In this document: one piece after another, positions 1-7,765 of the stretch
Numbering within the stretch: position 1 is the stretch's first letter
Layout of the letters: each line of letters opens with the position of its first letter
Virus record (IMG/VR): IMGVR_UViG_3300033183_000124
Span: 1 to 33,487 of that record
Strand: one strand, 5' to 3'
Origin: a virus
Length of the DNA: 33,487 bases
Translations under genes and position numbers: made by a program
The notes under the pieces: model-generated
The model's database searches: none
What the model was told of the DNA's origin: nothing
Seen by the model: only the letters and a program-made list of their open reading frames with translations

Positions 1-73
1 TCATCGCTATACCCGTAGCTACAGCTGCGCCTACCACAGCCATTTTTACTATGTTGACGACCTTCTTACCCAT
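1..73 (-). CDS. Tail-tip protein, N-terminal fragment (duplicate of right end)
   Basis: The first 24 codons of the 964-residue tail-tip gene read leftward from ATG at 73-71 and run off the window edge. The intact gene is at 30525-33419. The ATG shares its A with the TGA stop of the NlpC/P60-like gene (TGATG), so the two are translationally coupled. The fragment exists only because the circular contig was opened here. Confidence 0.9.
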   Translation of the reverse strand, partial: MGKKVVNIVKMAVVGAAVATGIAM

Positions 74-141
74 CAGTCAAATCTCCAAAATCTGTGCGCT
101 TCACTGATTGGGCTAAAGATAAGCCCCTCATCGCCAACGCA
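1..141. repeat. Terminal direct repeat, left copy
   Basis: These 141 bases are identical to the last 141 bases of the window. The repeat covers the first codons of the tail-tip gene and the 3' end of the NlpC/P60-like gene, and both genes become intact when the ends are joined. An exact overlap of this size at contig ends is what a de Bruijn assembler leaves on a circular or circularly permuted molecule, so I read it as an assembly overlap rather than a biological terminal repeat. The unique circle is about 33,346 bp. Confidence 0.95.
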
Positions 142-492
142 AGCAATACTGTTGCCGATTAGTATACCAACAGATTGACCGTCTGGTGTTATATGGCCGA
201 CCACATCCCCGCGATTAGCAAAGCCTCGCTCGATCTCGGTGTAGCGGCTAGAGACAAAATCCCATAGACCATCAAAGCCCTTGCGCTTTACATGATACGC
301 AGCACCTTTGGCTGTTTTGTATTTACCGATGGAGTCTGCGAATTTAGTCTCGCCGGTTATGGCTATCTCGCACTTGATAACGAACTGCGAGCAGTCGTGT
401 GTACCCCAGTCAAACGACGTGTATCGATTAGCCTCTATGAACTGCGCCAGGCGCTCGGGCCAATCGTCTGGTCTCATGCGGTTTTGCCCCAA
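73..492 (-). CDS. NlpC/P60-like tail peptidase (DUF6950-like)
   Basis: A 139-residue protein that resembles the small cysteine-peptidase-like proteins placed between the hub and tail-tip genes in lambdoid phages (gpK C-terminal part) and gene transfer agents. The diagnostic segment is WGTHDCSQF near residues 29-37, whose Cys is the expected nucleophile. A GDVVGH segment near 95-100 could supply the His. In such phages the protein sits at the tail tip and is thought to help local peptidoglycan opening or tip maturation. It overlaps the upstream hub-like gene by 19 bases and is coupled to the tail-tip gene by TGATG. The family assignment is by pattern; peptidase activity is inferred. Confidence 0.72.
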   Translation of the reverse strand: MGQNRMRPDDWPERLAQFIEANRYTSFDWGTHDCSQFVIKCEIAITGETKFADSIGKYKTAKGAAYHVKRKGFDGLWDFVSSRYTEIERGFANRGDVVGHITPDGQSVGILIGNSIACVGDEGLIFSPISEAHRFWRFD

Positions 493-1016
493 TTAATCTG
501 CCTGTCCTGTAGGTCTGCAACGTAGTCCAGCCCTAGATCATTCGGGAAGTAGGTCTTTTGATCTTCCGAGGTGTAGCGTGTCGAGCGTGGGCGCTCCAGA
601 TCGATTAAGTTGTTCTCAGCCGTCACTCGTATTGAAGCAGTCTCAGCGCCCTCGTCAATTTCCATAACGTCCATACGACCTTTGAACAGGGTGTAGGTCG
701 AGAAAACACCGCTATCGAGCGTACCTATTAAAACAGTAGCTGCGCGGTTTTGGTAATTCTCTTGTAGAGCGATGGATATTAGCGAGGCATCAATGCCGGT
801 TAGAGCTATAGCCGTACCTCTAGCCGATATTTCGCCGGATTCTTCAACATTACCGATAGACAGCAGAGAGCCTGCGCCCGTGTAAAGATCGCCGCCAATA
901 GTGGCATCTTGATAACCACTCCAAAGGCGAACTGTACCGGAGTCAAACTCCAATTTAGTGGCTAAGAATAGGTTTACTTCATCGTTAGCAAAGTTAGCGG
1001 GGCTATTGCGACTCAT
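474..1016 (-). CDS. Tail hub-like protein (DUF2163/gpL-like)
   Basis: A 180-residue protein rich in beta-type sequence, in the position of lambda gpL or gene-transfer-agent gp13, between the distal tail protein and the NlpC-like peptidase. Features that fit the family are an N-terminal segment with FLATKLEFDSGTVRLWSG, a central ITV/ARGT stretch and a C-terminal EDQKTYFPNDLGLDYVADLQ. It has no cysteine ladder, so an iron-sulfur cluster like that of gpL is not supported. The start ATG overlaps the stop of the upstream gene (TAATG), indicating coupled translation. The role as baseplate hub or tip initiator is inferred mostly from gene order. Confidence 0.6.
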   Translation of the reverse strand: MSRNSPANFANDEVNLFLATKLEFDSGTVRLWSGYQDATIGGDLYTGAGSLLSIGNVEESGEISARGTAIALTGIDASLISIALQENYQNRAATVLIGTLDSGVFSTYTLFKGRMDVMEIDEGAETASIRVTAENNLIDLERPRSTRYTSEDQKTYFPNDLGLDYVADLQDRQINWGKTA

Positions 1017-1642
1017 TAAATAGCCTCCACTGCACCGAAGGTCACGCCATAAACTGTCGCGGTATCAATATCCCACGACGTCTCATTAGTGCTTAGACGG
1101 AAGTTACCTTTAGCGTTCGACACGGTGACCGCCGCATTATCGGCTGGCGCGGTGCGAACTTTAGGGAATAGGTTAAGCGTGGCCTCGCCTGATGCGTTGC
1201 TGTCGACGTCCTCGAGTACCTTGTGCAGTGTAGCCGTCGCACCAGAGCCTAGCTGGATATAGTCGCCAGCCTTCAGGTAACCCGTAGCACTCGCCGGTAG
1301 ACCGTCAATGTTGAGCTCGTCGCCGGTCTGGCTAGCGCCGTTCACGACTGGCGTGCCAGATGTTGTCGCAGCAGACCCGCGAGGTGTTGCGCCATTAGGA
1401 TCACCGAGTAAGAACGTGCCGTACTGTCCGCGCAGGCGCAGGAGAAACGCGACCCACAACTCAGCATCTTCGCGCTTCATTGCCGGCAGTGTGATGTCTG
1501 CCTCCCAGCCCTGCCCTTGATGGCGGTAAACCTGCTGTGCGAATGTGAACGGCGATGCAGCTATCGCAACAGCATTACGCGCGATCAGTCGGATTCGCGC
1601 TATATTACTGTTCGGTGTTGATAGTGGGTAAGACTCTGCCAT
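1016..1642 (-). CDS. Distal tail protein-like minor tail protein
   Basis: A 208-residue protein immediately after the tape measure, where siphoviruses encode the distal tail (Dit-like, lambda gpM-like) protein that caps the tube and carries the hub. Residues 1-100 show the usual beta-rich pattern with an LRGQYGTFLLGDP segment. Residues about 105-160 (PVVNGASQTGDELNIDG and KAGDYIQLGSGATATLHKV) look like a small inserted beta domain seen in related tail proteins. A ribosome site GGAGC lies a few bases before the ATG, inside the end of the tape-measure gene. Moderately sure of the role, less sure of the exact family. Confidence 0.62.
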   Translation of the reverse strand: MAESYPLSTPNSNIARIRLIARNAVAIAASPFTFAQQVYRHQGQGWEADITLPAMKREDAELWVAFLLRLRGQYGTFLLGDPNGATPRGSAATTSGTPVVNGASQTGDELNIDGLPASATGYLKAGDYIQLGSGATATLHKVLEDVDSNASGEATLNLFPKVRTAPADNAAVTVSNAKGNFRLSTNETSWDIDTATVYGVTFGAVEAI

Positions 1643-1644
1643 CG

Positions 1645-3030
1645 TTATGCTCCAAATGCAGCGCCGAATGAGCCGCCGCGTTTACGCGCATCGAGTACCG
1701 CCTGCTTAGATGCAGCAGCGATCTGCGGCATCAGTGAGGCGATCTCAGTGCGCACTGTTTGCTGTACGCCAGTTGTTACATTGATCGTCTGGTTGATTGT
1801 AACACCCTGAGCGCCACCCTGCGTATGATCGACGACAGTCTCATTCGGGTGCAGGATCGCAGGGAACCCGCCTTGACCGTCGATACCACCCGAGCGAGCG
1901 CCTGACCCCGTGTACCCGCCGCCGGCAAACGATGGAGGCATATAACCTGATGCTGCGTGTGCGGTTGCGACTGGCGCCGCAGTTGCGAAGGGGTTAAAAC
2001 CGGCCAACATCCCAGCCAAAGGTGCGGTTATAGAGCGTTGCACCTGCATACGGATTAGGTCGCTGATGATTGAACGCGCCATATCTTTAAACGCTTCTTT
2101 GGCCGATTTCGTGCCGCTAATCATATCAACTAGCGCATCCTCTACAGGGCGCAGGTTTTGCTCCATCGCTTTTGTGGCAGCGTCCTGCGCCTTATACATA
2201 TCCTCTTGCGCTTTACGATGTGCCTCAGCATATTCGTCCATACGCTTCTGTTTACGGTCGTAGGCCATCTCAAGATCGCGGGCGACTATCTGCTCAAGCT
2301 CTGCCTGCTCTTTTATCGCTTTAGCTAACTTTTTCTCAGCCTTCTCGCGCCTTTCAGTCTCGCCAGTAATGTCGGCGATTCTTTTCTCGTATTGCTTGCG
2401 CTGAAGTAAAACAGACTCTAACTCTATTTTGAGCTCTTGTAGATTCTTAGCTTCTTCTCTAGCGAGAGATGCACCTTCCTCGCCGGCTTCATTGTAGAAC
2501 TCTAACGCACCTTGAGATATGCGAATCTGTCGCTCGAGTTTCTTCTGCTCAATGCGCGTATCGATGATTGCTTTTCGGTAATCTGATACAGACTTGATAG
2601 TCGCTTCTGGCGCAGCATCTCGCAGAGCGATTCCCATATCCTCGGCGATGTCTTTAACTTCTTTCATCGCGTCTTTAGTATCAAAGAGCGCCGGTAGAAG
2701 AACCATAGCGAAGGATGCTGCAAGACCGGCAATGGCGCCAACTAGAGGCGCGCCTAACACGAAACCTAAGTCAGCCGCCTGCTGTGAGAGCGCCAGCATA
2801 GGATTGGTGCCGGCCTGAATCTGACCGACAAGCTGTTGAACCTGGATACCGGCCATACCCGCGTTGCGGCCCATACCAGACATGGCTGACCCTGCGCCCA
2901 TAACAGCGGCTTGAGTCTTACCTGCATTTGTTGAGGTGCGAGAGAGATCAGTATTAACCTGATTAAATGCGGCTTTAGAATCGTTTATCGCCGATATGCG
3001 GATTCTTAAATCTTCAGGAGTTGTTGCCAT
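1645..3030 (-). CDS. Tail tape measure protein
   Basis: The 461-residue tape measure sets tail length and is the substrate of the upstream chaperones. It has an N-terminal region rich in Ala/Gly/Met with hydrophobic segments at about residues 85-115, long charged coiled coils at about 190-295 (KKAEKLAK-like heptads rich in E, K, R and A), and a C-terminal Gly-rich part with GGxTGSGARSGGIDGQGG near 375. The rule of roughly 1.5 angstrom per residue would give a short tail of about 70 nm. It starts at ATG 3030. The -1 frameshift product of the chaperone gene ends inside it at 3014. Confidence 0.85.
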   Translation of the reverse strand: MATTPEDLRIRISAINDSKAAFNQVNTDLSRTSTNAGKTQAAVMGAGSAMSGMGRNAGMAGIQVQQLVGQIQAGTNPMLALSQQAADLGFVLGAPLVGAIAGLAASFAMVLLPALFDTKDAMKEVKDIAEDMGIALRDAAPEATIKSVSDYRKAIIDTRIEQKKLERQIRISQGALEFYNEAGEEGASLAREEAKNLQELKIELESVLLQRKQYEKRIADITGETERREKAEKKLAKAIKEQAELEQIVARDLEMAYDRKQKRMDEYAEAHRKAQEDMYKAQDAATKAMEQNLRPVEDALVDMISGTKSAKEAFKDMARSIISDLIRMQVQRSITAPLAGMLAGFNPFATAAPVATAHAASGYMPPSFAGGGYTGSGARSGGIDGQGGFPAILHPNETVVDHTQGGAQGVTINQTINVTTGVQQTVRTEIASLMPQIAAASKQAVLDARKRGGSFGAAFGA

Positions 3031-3492
3031 GCTGCTCTGCCTTTATCTGATAGTAAGCCATCCAGCCGTTAAACTCCTCTTGGCTGATCCGTCCGAGTTG
3101 TTCAACTGTCATATGTAGCTTCTCAGCTAAAGTATACAACGCGAACAACTCTGGATCGCCTTTTACTTTCCCACCATGTCATCGACTTCTGCGATTTTGG
3201 TGGCAATGCGCTGAATGATGTTCGGATCGACTTTCTTCATCAGCATTGGCTTATCAGATAGGTCGAACGCTTTTGAGCCATCCTCGAGCTCACACTTTAG
3301 AATCACCAGTCGCACCAAGAACTCGGCCTCGTCACCGTCTGCCGCTTGGCGTAGTGCTTTGCGGTCATTCATCGAGACAGGCGAAGAGTACAGAATAGTC
3401 GGATTACCGTTATCGTCCGCCCATTCGGGTACTTCTATTTTCTTGACGCCCTGCGAGTCAAAGTGCGCCTTAGCGCGATCCAAAATACTCAT
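3014..3492 (-). CDS. Tail assembly chaperone fusion (G-T-like), -1 frameshift product
   Basis: Seen: the zero frame of the chaperone gene ends with codons GTG GGA AAG then a stop. The heptamer G GGA AAG (3172-3166) is the slippery sequence used in the lambda G/G-T pair and is in the correct phase. Slipping back one base opens 50 further codons that read VKGDPELFALYTLAEKLHM, then TVEQLGRISQEEFNGWMAYY, ending at 3014 and overlapping the tape-measure start. The EEF.GW.AYY motif is typical of T-domain chaperones. The fusion would be 159 residues (109 plus 50). A small amount of fusion binds the tape measure while the short form binds the tail tube. Confidence 0.82.
3163..3492 (-). CDS. Tail assembly chaperone (G-like), short form
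   Basis: A 109-residue protein starting MSILDRAKAHFDSQG and ending MVGK at 3163. I chose ATG 3492-3490 because GGAG (3505-3502) lies nine bases upstream; an in-frame TTG at 3540 would add 16 residues but lacks as good a site. The sequence resembles gpG-type chaperones: a small N-terminal beta part with VKKIEVPEW, then helices ending in IIQRIATKIAEVDDM. It lies between the tail tube and the tape measure, as expected. Most ribosomes should make this form; a minority shift at GGGAAAG into the T extension. Confidence 0.82.
   Translation of the reverse strand: MSILDRAKAHFDSQGVKKIEVPEWADDNGNPTILYSSPVSMNDRKALRQAADGDEAEFLVRLVILKCELEDGSKAFDLSDKPMLMKKVDPNIIQRIATKIAEVDDMVGK
3166..3172 (-). promoter_or_regulatory. 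Programmed -1 frameshift site GGGAAAG
   Basis: On the coding strand the heptamer reads G GGA AAG in zero-frame phase and is followed directly by the TAA stop of the short chaperone. Both tRNAs can re-pair after a one-base slip (GGG, AAA). The same heptamer is used in lambda. The downstream frame stays open for 50 codons. Confidence 0.85.
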
Positions 3493-3586
3493 AAAACTAT
3501 TCTCCGTTTTAATCTCCGTTAGATCACTAGGCGGTCGCAACGGAGAAACGACTGTTCGGGTATCCCCTAGCCTAGTGAATTCTTAC

Positions 3587-3979
3587 TTAGGACGCAGTGC
3601 CCCAAGTAACAGCACCATCAACCTGGAAGCTGAATGTCGCTTCAACCAGACTGTCGAATGTTGCAGACACGCCGGCTTCAGTGATGATCGCTGACATAGT
3701 CGCGTATGTGTCGCCAGTATCCGCACCCTCTGGGTACAGGTTAAGCGTCACAGATGCGCCGACAGTCATCGCGCCCTGTCCAGTTGTGTCTGTCTCATCC
3801 CAGCGTACAGCCACAGAGCCGCTTGCTGAAGTCAGGCCAGAAACGTATGAGCGAGCAGTGTCACCCATTGAGCTAGTGTCAATAGTCTCAGCGGTTTCGG
3901 TCAGTGACCAGTTCTGTACCTCTGCGACTGTGTTTGCGCCTACTTTAACGTAGCCTTCTGATCCTTTATGCACCGCCAT
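3587..3979 (-). CDS. Major tail tube protein
   Basis: A 130-residue, beta-rich, acidic protein with few Lys and many Thr/Ser/Val, the usual profile of siphovirus tail-tube subunits. Recognisable pieces are the N-terminal GSEGYVKVGANTVAEVQNW, the ETIDTSSMGD loop near 35 (matching the EEIDVTS/DTSS pattern common to tube proteins) and a C-terminal ATFSFQVDGAVTWG strand. A strong GGAG site precedes the ATG by seven bases. It lies between the tail terminator and the chaperone pair, exactly the siphovirus order. It should polymerise around the tape measure to form the tail tube. Confidence 0.82.
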   Translation of the reverse strand: MAVHKGSEGYVKVGANTVAEVQNWSLTETAETIDTSSMGDTARSYVSGLTSASGSVAVRWDETDTTGQGAMTVGASVTLNLYPEGADTGDTYATMSAIITEAGVSATFDSLVEATFSFQVDGAVTWGTAS

Positions 3980-3995
3980 GATGTATCTCCTAAAG

Positions 3996-4430
3996 TTATG
4001 CGTTGCCTCTTGCGAAAGTATAAAGCACCGACACAGTAACTACCACACCGCCATATGGCTCGATAGCACCCTCGTCTGTCTCGACTTCCACGATTTGAGT
4101 ATCCAACGCATAACCGCCGCGAGTGCGATCTGCGTCTAACCCATTTTCAATTGCTTCGATCAACTGGTTGCGAGCCGTGTCGATTGAAGTGCCTTTAACA
4201 AATCCGAAGATTCGAATCGTTAAATCTGACTGGCGCTGCGTCTCTGCACCTTCGATGGTAGCATCGCCGCGCACCTCTCCTGCTGACTGCACTAGGCACG
4301 CAGGGAACTGAGCAGAGCTCAGCTCTTCAAACTTGAACGGCTGACGAGTAACGAAAGCAGGCGTAACCGGTGTGGTTACAGCTTGCAGTGTAGATACAAT
4401 GTCACTACAGATATTTTCTCGCGTACTCAT
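3996..4430 (-). CDS. Tail terminator-like protein (gpU-like)
   Basis: A 144-residue alpha/beta protein preceding the tail tube gene. It has an N-terminal helix (STRENICSDIVSTLQAV), a central FPACLVQSAGEV strand-turn, a TDLTIRIFGFVKG-type strand followed by a helix (ARNQLIEAIENGL), and a final VVVTVSVLYTFARGNA strand. This matches tail terminator or tail completion proteins, which cap the tube when it reaches tape-measure length and join it to the head. Its start overlaps the stop of the upstream gene by four bases (ATGA type). Assignment rests on fold pattern and order. Confidence 0.68.
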   Translation of the reverse strand: MSTRENICSDIVSTLQAVTTPVTPAFVTRQPFKFEELSSAQFPACLVQSAGEVRGDATIEGAETQRQSDLTIRIFGFVKGTSIDTARNQLIEAIENGLDADRTRGGYALDTQIVEVETDEGAIEPYGGVVVTVSVLYTFARGNA

Positions 4431-4849
4431 TTAAACAGCCTTCTTTTCATAAACTCGATCAACTTGCGACGCTCATTCTGGTTAAACCCGAAGAACGGGC
4501 GGCGCTGGTTGTTGAAATATGCTTTCTTGTTCTCAGTAGCTCGCGCAAACTTGATCTCAGCATAACCGCGATTCTTGAGTGCCGTCATTGAGCCTAACAT
4601 CGCACCGGTAAAGTTGAGATCGACGCGAGTGCCTCGGCCTTTCTCTTTACGGAAGATTGCGTATTTAGGTGTATACGGCTTAAATGCGCCGCTAATCCCG
4701 CGCCCGCTTTCTGTGCGAGCTAAGATGATATTCTCGCCGTACTGCGCAGTAGCGAAGAGCGCCGTATCAATCTGCGCTGGCATATCTCGCTCGATCTTAG
4801 CTAACTTAGCTGTTATCGACTTAGTGTTGAGCGAGACGTCGATCCTCAT
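4427..4849 (-). CDS. Head-tail joining/neck protein (HK97 gp10-like)
   Basis: A 140-residue basic protein of the type often annotated as minor tail or HK97 gp10-like. It has an N-terminal beta segment (MRIDVSLNTKSITAKLAKIE), a helix with QIDTALFATAQYGENIILART, the GISGAFKPYTPKYAIFRKEKG loop and a C-terminal RRPFFGFNQNERRKLIEFM helix. The R-P-F-F-G-F piece recurs in this family. It lies between the connector and the tail terminator and overlaps both neighbours by four bases, so these three genes form a coupled block. The neck role is inferred from position. Confidence 0.65.
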   Translation of the reverse strand: MRIDVSLNTKSITAKLAKIERDMPAQIDTALFATAQYGENIILARTESGRGISGAFKPYTPKYAIFRKEKGRGTRVDLNFTGAMLGSMTALKNRGYAEIKFARATENKKAYFNNQRRPFFGFNQNERRKLIEFMKRRLFK

Positions 4850-5259
4850 CGCGTTAGGCGTCCTGCGATGACGATGTCCTTCTCGGATTCGCTGACCGTG
4901 CCGTCATCATTGTAGTCGTACTCAACACCATCGCCGAACACTGCTTCTAACTCCTGCGCGTACATATCGCGGTAGAAGTCGAGCATTTCACGGTAGCGGT
5001 CGCCATCCACCCAGTTGGTCAACTGAGGGAGTGCATATTTCCACAAAACCAGATACGCATTGGCGCGTGTCCACTGCGAATCTGTGAGCAAGGTGTCATC
5101 CATCTCGCCAGCGTAACCAGTGCGGGGCCACCAGCGGCGACGAATCGCGCGCTTAATGTCTGCCTCCGCTTTAGCGTGCTCACCAGAGAAAGAGCTGATG
5201 CCCAAAGAGAGAATATCTGGAATGATCGCTGTGAGGTCTGAGTCTGTTGAGAAAGCCAT
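4846..5259 (-). CDS. Head-tail connector/adaptor protein
   Basis: A 137-residue mostly helical protein immediately after the capsid gene, in the slot of head completion adaptors (HK97 gp6-like, lambda gpW/FII region). It contains an AKAEADIKRAIRRRWWPRTGY helix, an RANAYLVLWKYALPQLTNWV helix and a Tyr/Asp-rich EYDYNDDGTVSESE stretch near the C-terminus. I start it at ATG 5259, where AAGGTG stands five bases upstream, rather than at a TTG at 5274 that would add five residues. It ends overlapping the next gene by four bases. Family not certain. Confidence 0.65.
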   Translation of the reverse strand: MAFSTDSDLTAIIPDILSLGISSFSGEHAKAEADIKRAIRRRWWPRTGYAGEMDDTLLTDSQWTRANAYLVLWKYALPQLTNWVDGDRYREMLDFYRDMYAQELEAVFGDGVEYDYNDDGTVSESEKDIVIAGRLTR

Positions 5260-5283
5260 ATAAACACCTTGCAAGAATAAGAA

Positions 5284-5305
5284 GGAGCGACCCGAAGGTC
5301 GCCCC
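5284..5305 (-). terminator. UUCG-loop hairpin after the capsid gene
   Basis: On the leftward strand GCGACC, loop TTCG, GGTCGC form a six-pair stem capped by a very stable tetraloop, with two further G-C pairs beyond one mismatch. It is followed by a pyrimidine-rich CCTTCTTATTCTT rather than a clean U tract. It lies eight bases after the capsid stop. A partial terminator or RNA-stabilising element that raises capsid mRNA over downstream tail genes is plausible. Confidence 0.55.
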
Positions 5306-5312
5306 GTTGGTC

Positions 5313-6146
5313 TTAAAGACCTGCGTCGAAGTACATCTCAACGCCGTAGCTGTCGTCAAGCTCGCCAACACCGTAAACGGCAGTAGCGTTGAGTTCCCAA
5401 CCACGGTTAGAAGCGTCACGCTGAGGCTCGATCACGAAGTCGCGCTTCATAGCGATAGCCAGTGCTTCAGGAGCGAATACTGCACCTTTAGCGTCGCCTG
5501 AACCGTCGATAGAAACGTGAGCAGATTCGTAGATGTCTACACCAGCGATAGAGCCGACGTAGCCATTGCGCATTGCTTCGTTCTGAAGATCACCACCGTT
5601 CGGGTTAGCGAAGGTGTTGGTCAGGTTAGCTTTCAGAGCGTATGCCTGGAGTGGGTTAAGAACAGCAACCAGACGACCGTTTACTTTGTTGTTACGCAGA
5701 GTAGCGGACGCTTTGAAGATGTCTGCAACGGTCAGTTCCTGAGTAGTAGCACCCAGACCAGTAGAGAAACCGTCGAACAGAGCGATCAAGTCCTGATCCA
5801 TTTTCGCAGCAATTGCGTTGCCCAGAACAGTACCCAGCTCATCAGCAGGGTTGCCCGCGCCCATCGCAGCCATGTCAGTCAGGAATACCTGTGCACCTAC
5901 TTCGCCAACTGCGATAGACACTGAAGAAGTGCTTACAGTTGTAGAAGTCATGTCTGTGCCTTCGGTCAGGTTAGCAGCAGAGATTGATGGGTACTTAGGA
6001 ACCTGAATAGTAGTACCAGCAACAGCTTCGATGTTGTACATGGTAACCAGGTTGCGCATGATTGATTGCTCTTCGGCAGTGAAACGTGCCTGAGCAACAA
6101 TATTGACGAACAAATCGTCAAGAGTTGAAGAAGTAGTAGCAGCCAT
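5313..6146 (-). CDS. Major capsid protein (HK97-fold type)
   Basis: A 277-residue protein with the composition and layout of phage coat proteins and no long prohead-protease-type N-terminal delta domain. Residues 1-50 are helical (FTAEEQSIMRNLVTMYNIEAV). GTTIQVPKYPSISAANLTEG follows the usual E-loop entry pattern, a P-domain-like stretch has FLTDMAAMGAGNPADELG, and the A-domain region runs from LRNNKVNGRLVAVLNPLQ to the end with AVYGVGELDDSYGV. It follows the scaffold gene, as coat genes do. A GGAG site lies upstream of the ATG. The role is clear from order and composition; the exact capsid family was not established. Confidence 0.85.
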   Translation of the reverse strand: MAATTSSTLDDLFVNIVAQARFTAEEQSIMRNLVTMYNIEAVAGTTIQVPKYPSISAANLTEGTDMTSTTVSTSSVSIAVGEVGAQVFLTDMAAMGAGNPADELGTVLGNAIAAKMDQDLIALFDGFSTGLGATTQELTVADIFKASATLRNNKVNGRLVAVLNPLQAYALKANLTNTFANPNGGDLQNEAMRNGYVGSIAGVDIYESAHVSIDGSGDAKGAVFAPEALAIAMKRDFVIEPQRDASNRGWELNATAVYGVGELDDSYGVEMYFDAGL

Positions 6147-6182
6147 GATAGCTCTCCAAATTTACGTTAATTTAAACAAGTT

Positions 6183-6845
6183 TTAACGCTTGCCCTTAGA
6201 AGCGGCGAATGCCTCTTTCCCACCGGAATCCCAGTTTGCAAGCATATCAGCCACCGATTGAGGCTTCGGAGTAGAGCCACCTGCCGCCCCTTTGCTGCCG
6301 GTGCCTCCAACTGAGGCTTTGACAAAATGCGGGTTAGCAGTAAGAAAATCATTTACCAGCTCATTGACTGATAAAGGTGATCCGCTGTCATTGTAGCGTA
6401 CAGACCCGTCTGAATCCAATACCTCTACTTGACCGTCCTCATTCAAGCGCGTCTGGCCCTTCAAGAGCTGTACGACCTGCTGAGGATTAACAGCATTGTT
6501 TTGCGATGCCGCGTTGATTAGCGCGCCATCAACTTGAATCTCTTGTAGCTTCTGACTGAGTGTCTGGATTTGCATCTCCTTCTTCTCGGTCACCTGCTTG
6601 AGCACTTTCTCGAACTCCCCTTTTTCTTTCTGGCGCTCGAGCTCTGCCTGCTGTTTCTCTTCCATCAGGCGGCGTGCTTCGTCGACGTCGATGCCCTCGA
6701 GCTGTTTCTCATACTTGCGACGCTCGCGAGCGAGTCGTTGCTCGATGATCTTCTCGACATCTGATTGCGTAAAAGTTTTCTCCGCTGGCTCGTTCTGGCC
6801 TGCGTCGTCATTGGGTAGATCGTTATCCATGATTGCATCGCTCAT
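6183..6845 (-). CDS. Capsid scaffolding protein
   Basis: A 220-residue, highly charged protein between the MuF-like gene and the capsid gene. Residues 25-110 are an almost uninterrupted coiled coil rich in E, K, Q and R (for example KIIEQRLARERRKYEKQLEG). A low-complexity Gly/Ser/Pro region follows (GGTGSKGAAGGSTPKPQS), with a short C-terminal helix SVADMLANWDSGGKEAF that could bind coat. This is the standard scaffold design: the protein guides procapsid assembly and then leaves. There is no protease domain visible, so exit intact or host cleavage is likely. GAGG stands eight bases before the ATG. Confidence 0.85.
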   Translation of the reverse strand: MSDAIMDNDLPNDDAGQNEPAEKTFTQSDVEKIIEQRLARERRKYEKQLEGIDVDEARRLMEEKQQAELERQKEKGEFEKVLKQVTEKKEMQIQTLSQKLQEIQVDGALINAASQNNAVNPQQVVQLLKGQTRLNEDGQVEVLDSDGSVRYNDSGSPLSVNELVNDFLTANPHFVKASVGGTGSKGAAGGSTPKPQSVADMLANWDSGGKEAFAASKGKR

Positions 6846-6889
6846 GTCGCGTACCTCTCTATAGAGTTATTTCCGTTTTATATCCTAGA

Positions 6890-7765
6890 TCAGAGTTCTT
6901 CATCGAACACTGGTCTAAAATGATGTCGGCACTGATAACCACCGCGCACGATGAATGGGTCACCGTCGGCCTTACCCTGCCATGCTGTCTCTGCCCAAGT
7001 CTCTCTGATCTCGTCCTCTGTCCACACCTCGTTGACGTGGCGCACGCAGAAGTCGCGTGAGTCATCGACGATGGTGCCGTAGTAGCGCCAGTGTGTTGAG
7101 CCGATCTCTCGGGCCGCTGCGACATTCACGGCGGCATCGAACTGCATGATTGAGTCGACAATCATTTGTCGAGCATAACGCCGCATATTGTTACCAGTGC
7201 GATCAGCAGCGTATACGCGGTGAAGTGTGCGTACAGCTTCTTCATCTCCTGCCTCCGCTAGTTCTACCAGTCTGTCGATCTCATCCTGATCTGACGCCAT
7301 ATATACGCCGTTTATTTTCAGACGCAAGTTGCGCACTGACTCAGCCAGTGGGCGACCGGTCAAGGCGCTATGATATAGCTCGTTAGCGAGATCGTTGGAG
7401 AATGTTGACGCGATGTCCTGGTAGCCGTAGAACGCGACGCGCTGAAGTGCCTCAACTGTCTCAGCCGCAACACCGGTGAAGTCGCCGTACTCGTTAAGCA
7501 TATCGGTCATACTATCGACGATCTCTCGGTAGTCTCTGATCTGGCTGTCGATCTCAGTGAGGTAAGTTTCGCGCATGATCTGCTCGACATCAGTACGAGC
7601 ATTGATCGCCCAGACTAGATCAAACATATCCCCATCGCGTAGCGGTGCCTGCATCGCCAGATCAGCAATACGCTCTTCAAGCTCTCGCATAATGGTATAA
7701 AGGCGCTGCTCGTGTGATTCGGTCAGCGCCTCAACGATGCGAGCGTGATCGAGATCAGCCGCCAT
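6890..7765 (-). CDS. MuF-like minor head (head morphogenesis) protein
   Basis: A 291-residue protein directly after the portal gene. The N-terminal two thirds are helical. The C-terminal part carries the MuF signature near residues 225-290: HWRYYGTIVDDSRDFC, then a W-E-D-E-I segment, then GDPFIVRGGYQCRHHFRPV. The last pattern (G-Y-x-C-R-H-x-x-x-P) is the conserved end of MuF domains in SPP1 gp7 and Mu gpF relatives. These proteins enter the procapsid in few copies, bind the portal and in some phages assist DNA ejection. The start overlaps the portal stop by 11 bases. Confidence 0.82.
   Translation of the reverse strand: MAADLDHARIVEALTESHEQRLYTIMRELEERIADLAMQAPLRDGDMFDLVWAINARTDVEQIMRETYLTEIDSQIRDYREIVDSMTDMLNEYGDFTGVAAETVEALQRVAFYGYQDIASTFSNDLANELYHSALTGRPLAESVRNLRLKINGVYMASDQDEIDRLVELAEAGDEEAVRTLHRVYAADRTGNNMRRYARQMIVDSIMQFDAAVNVAAAREIGSTHWRYYGTIVDDSRDFCVRHVNEVWTEDEIRETWAETAWQGKADGDPFIVRGGYQCRHHFRPVFDEEL

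Noticed and set aside
3215-3694. 159-codon rightward frame antisense to chaperone and tail-tube genes
   Set aside because: Shadow of two real genes on the other strand; its sequence is Ser/Arg-rich with no recognisable pattern.
5517-5924. 135-codon rightward frame antisense to the capsid gene
   Set aside because: Lies wholly over a well-supported capsid gene with biased codons; composition of the product is unnatural and there is no ribosome site.
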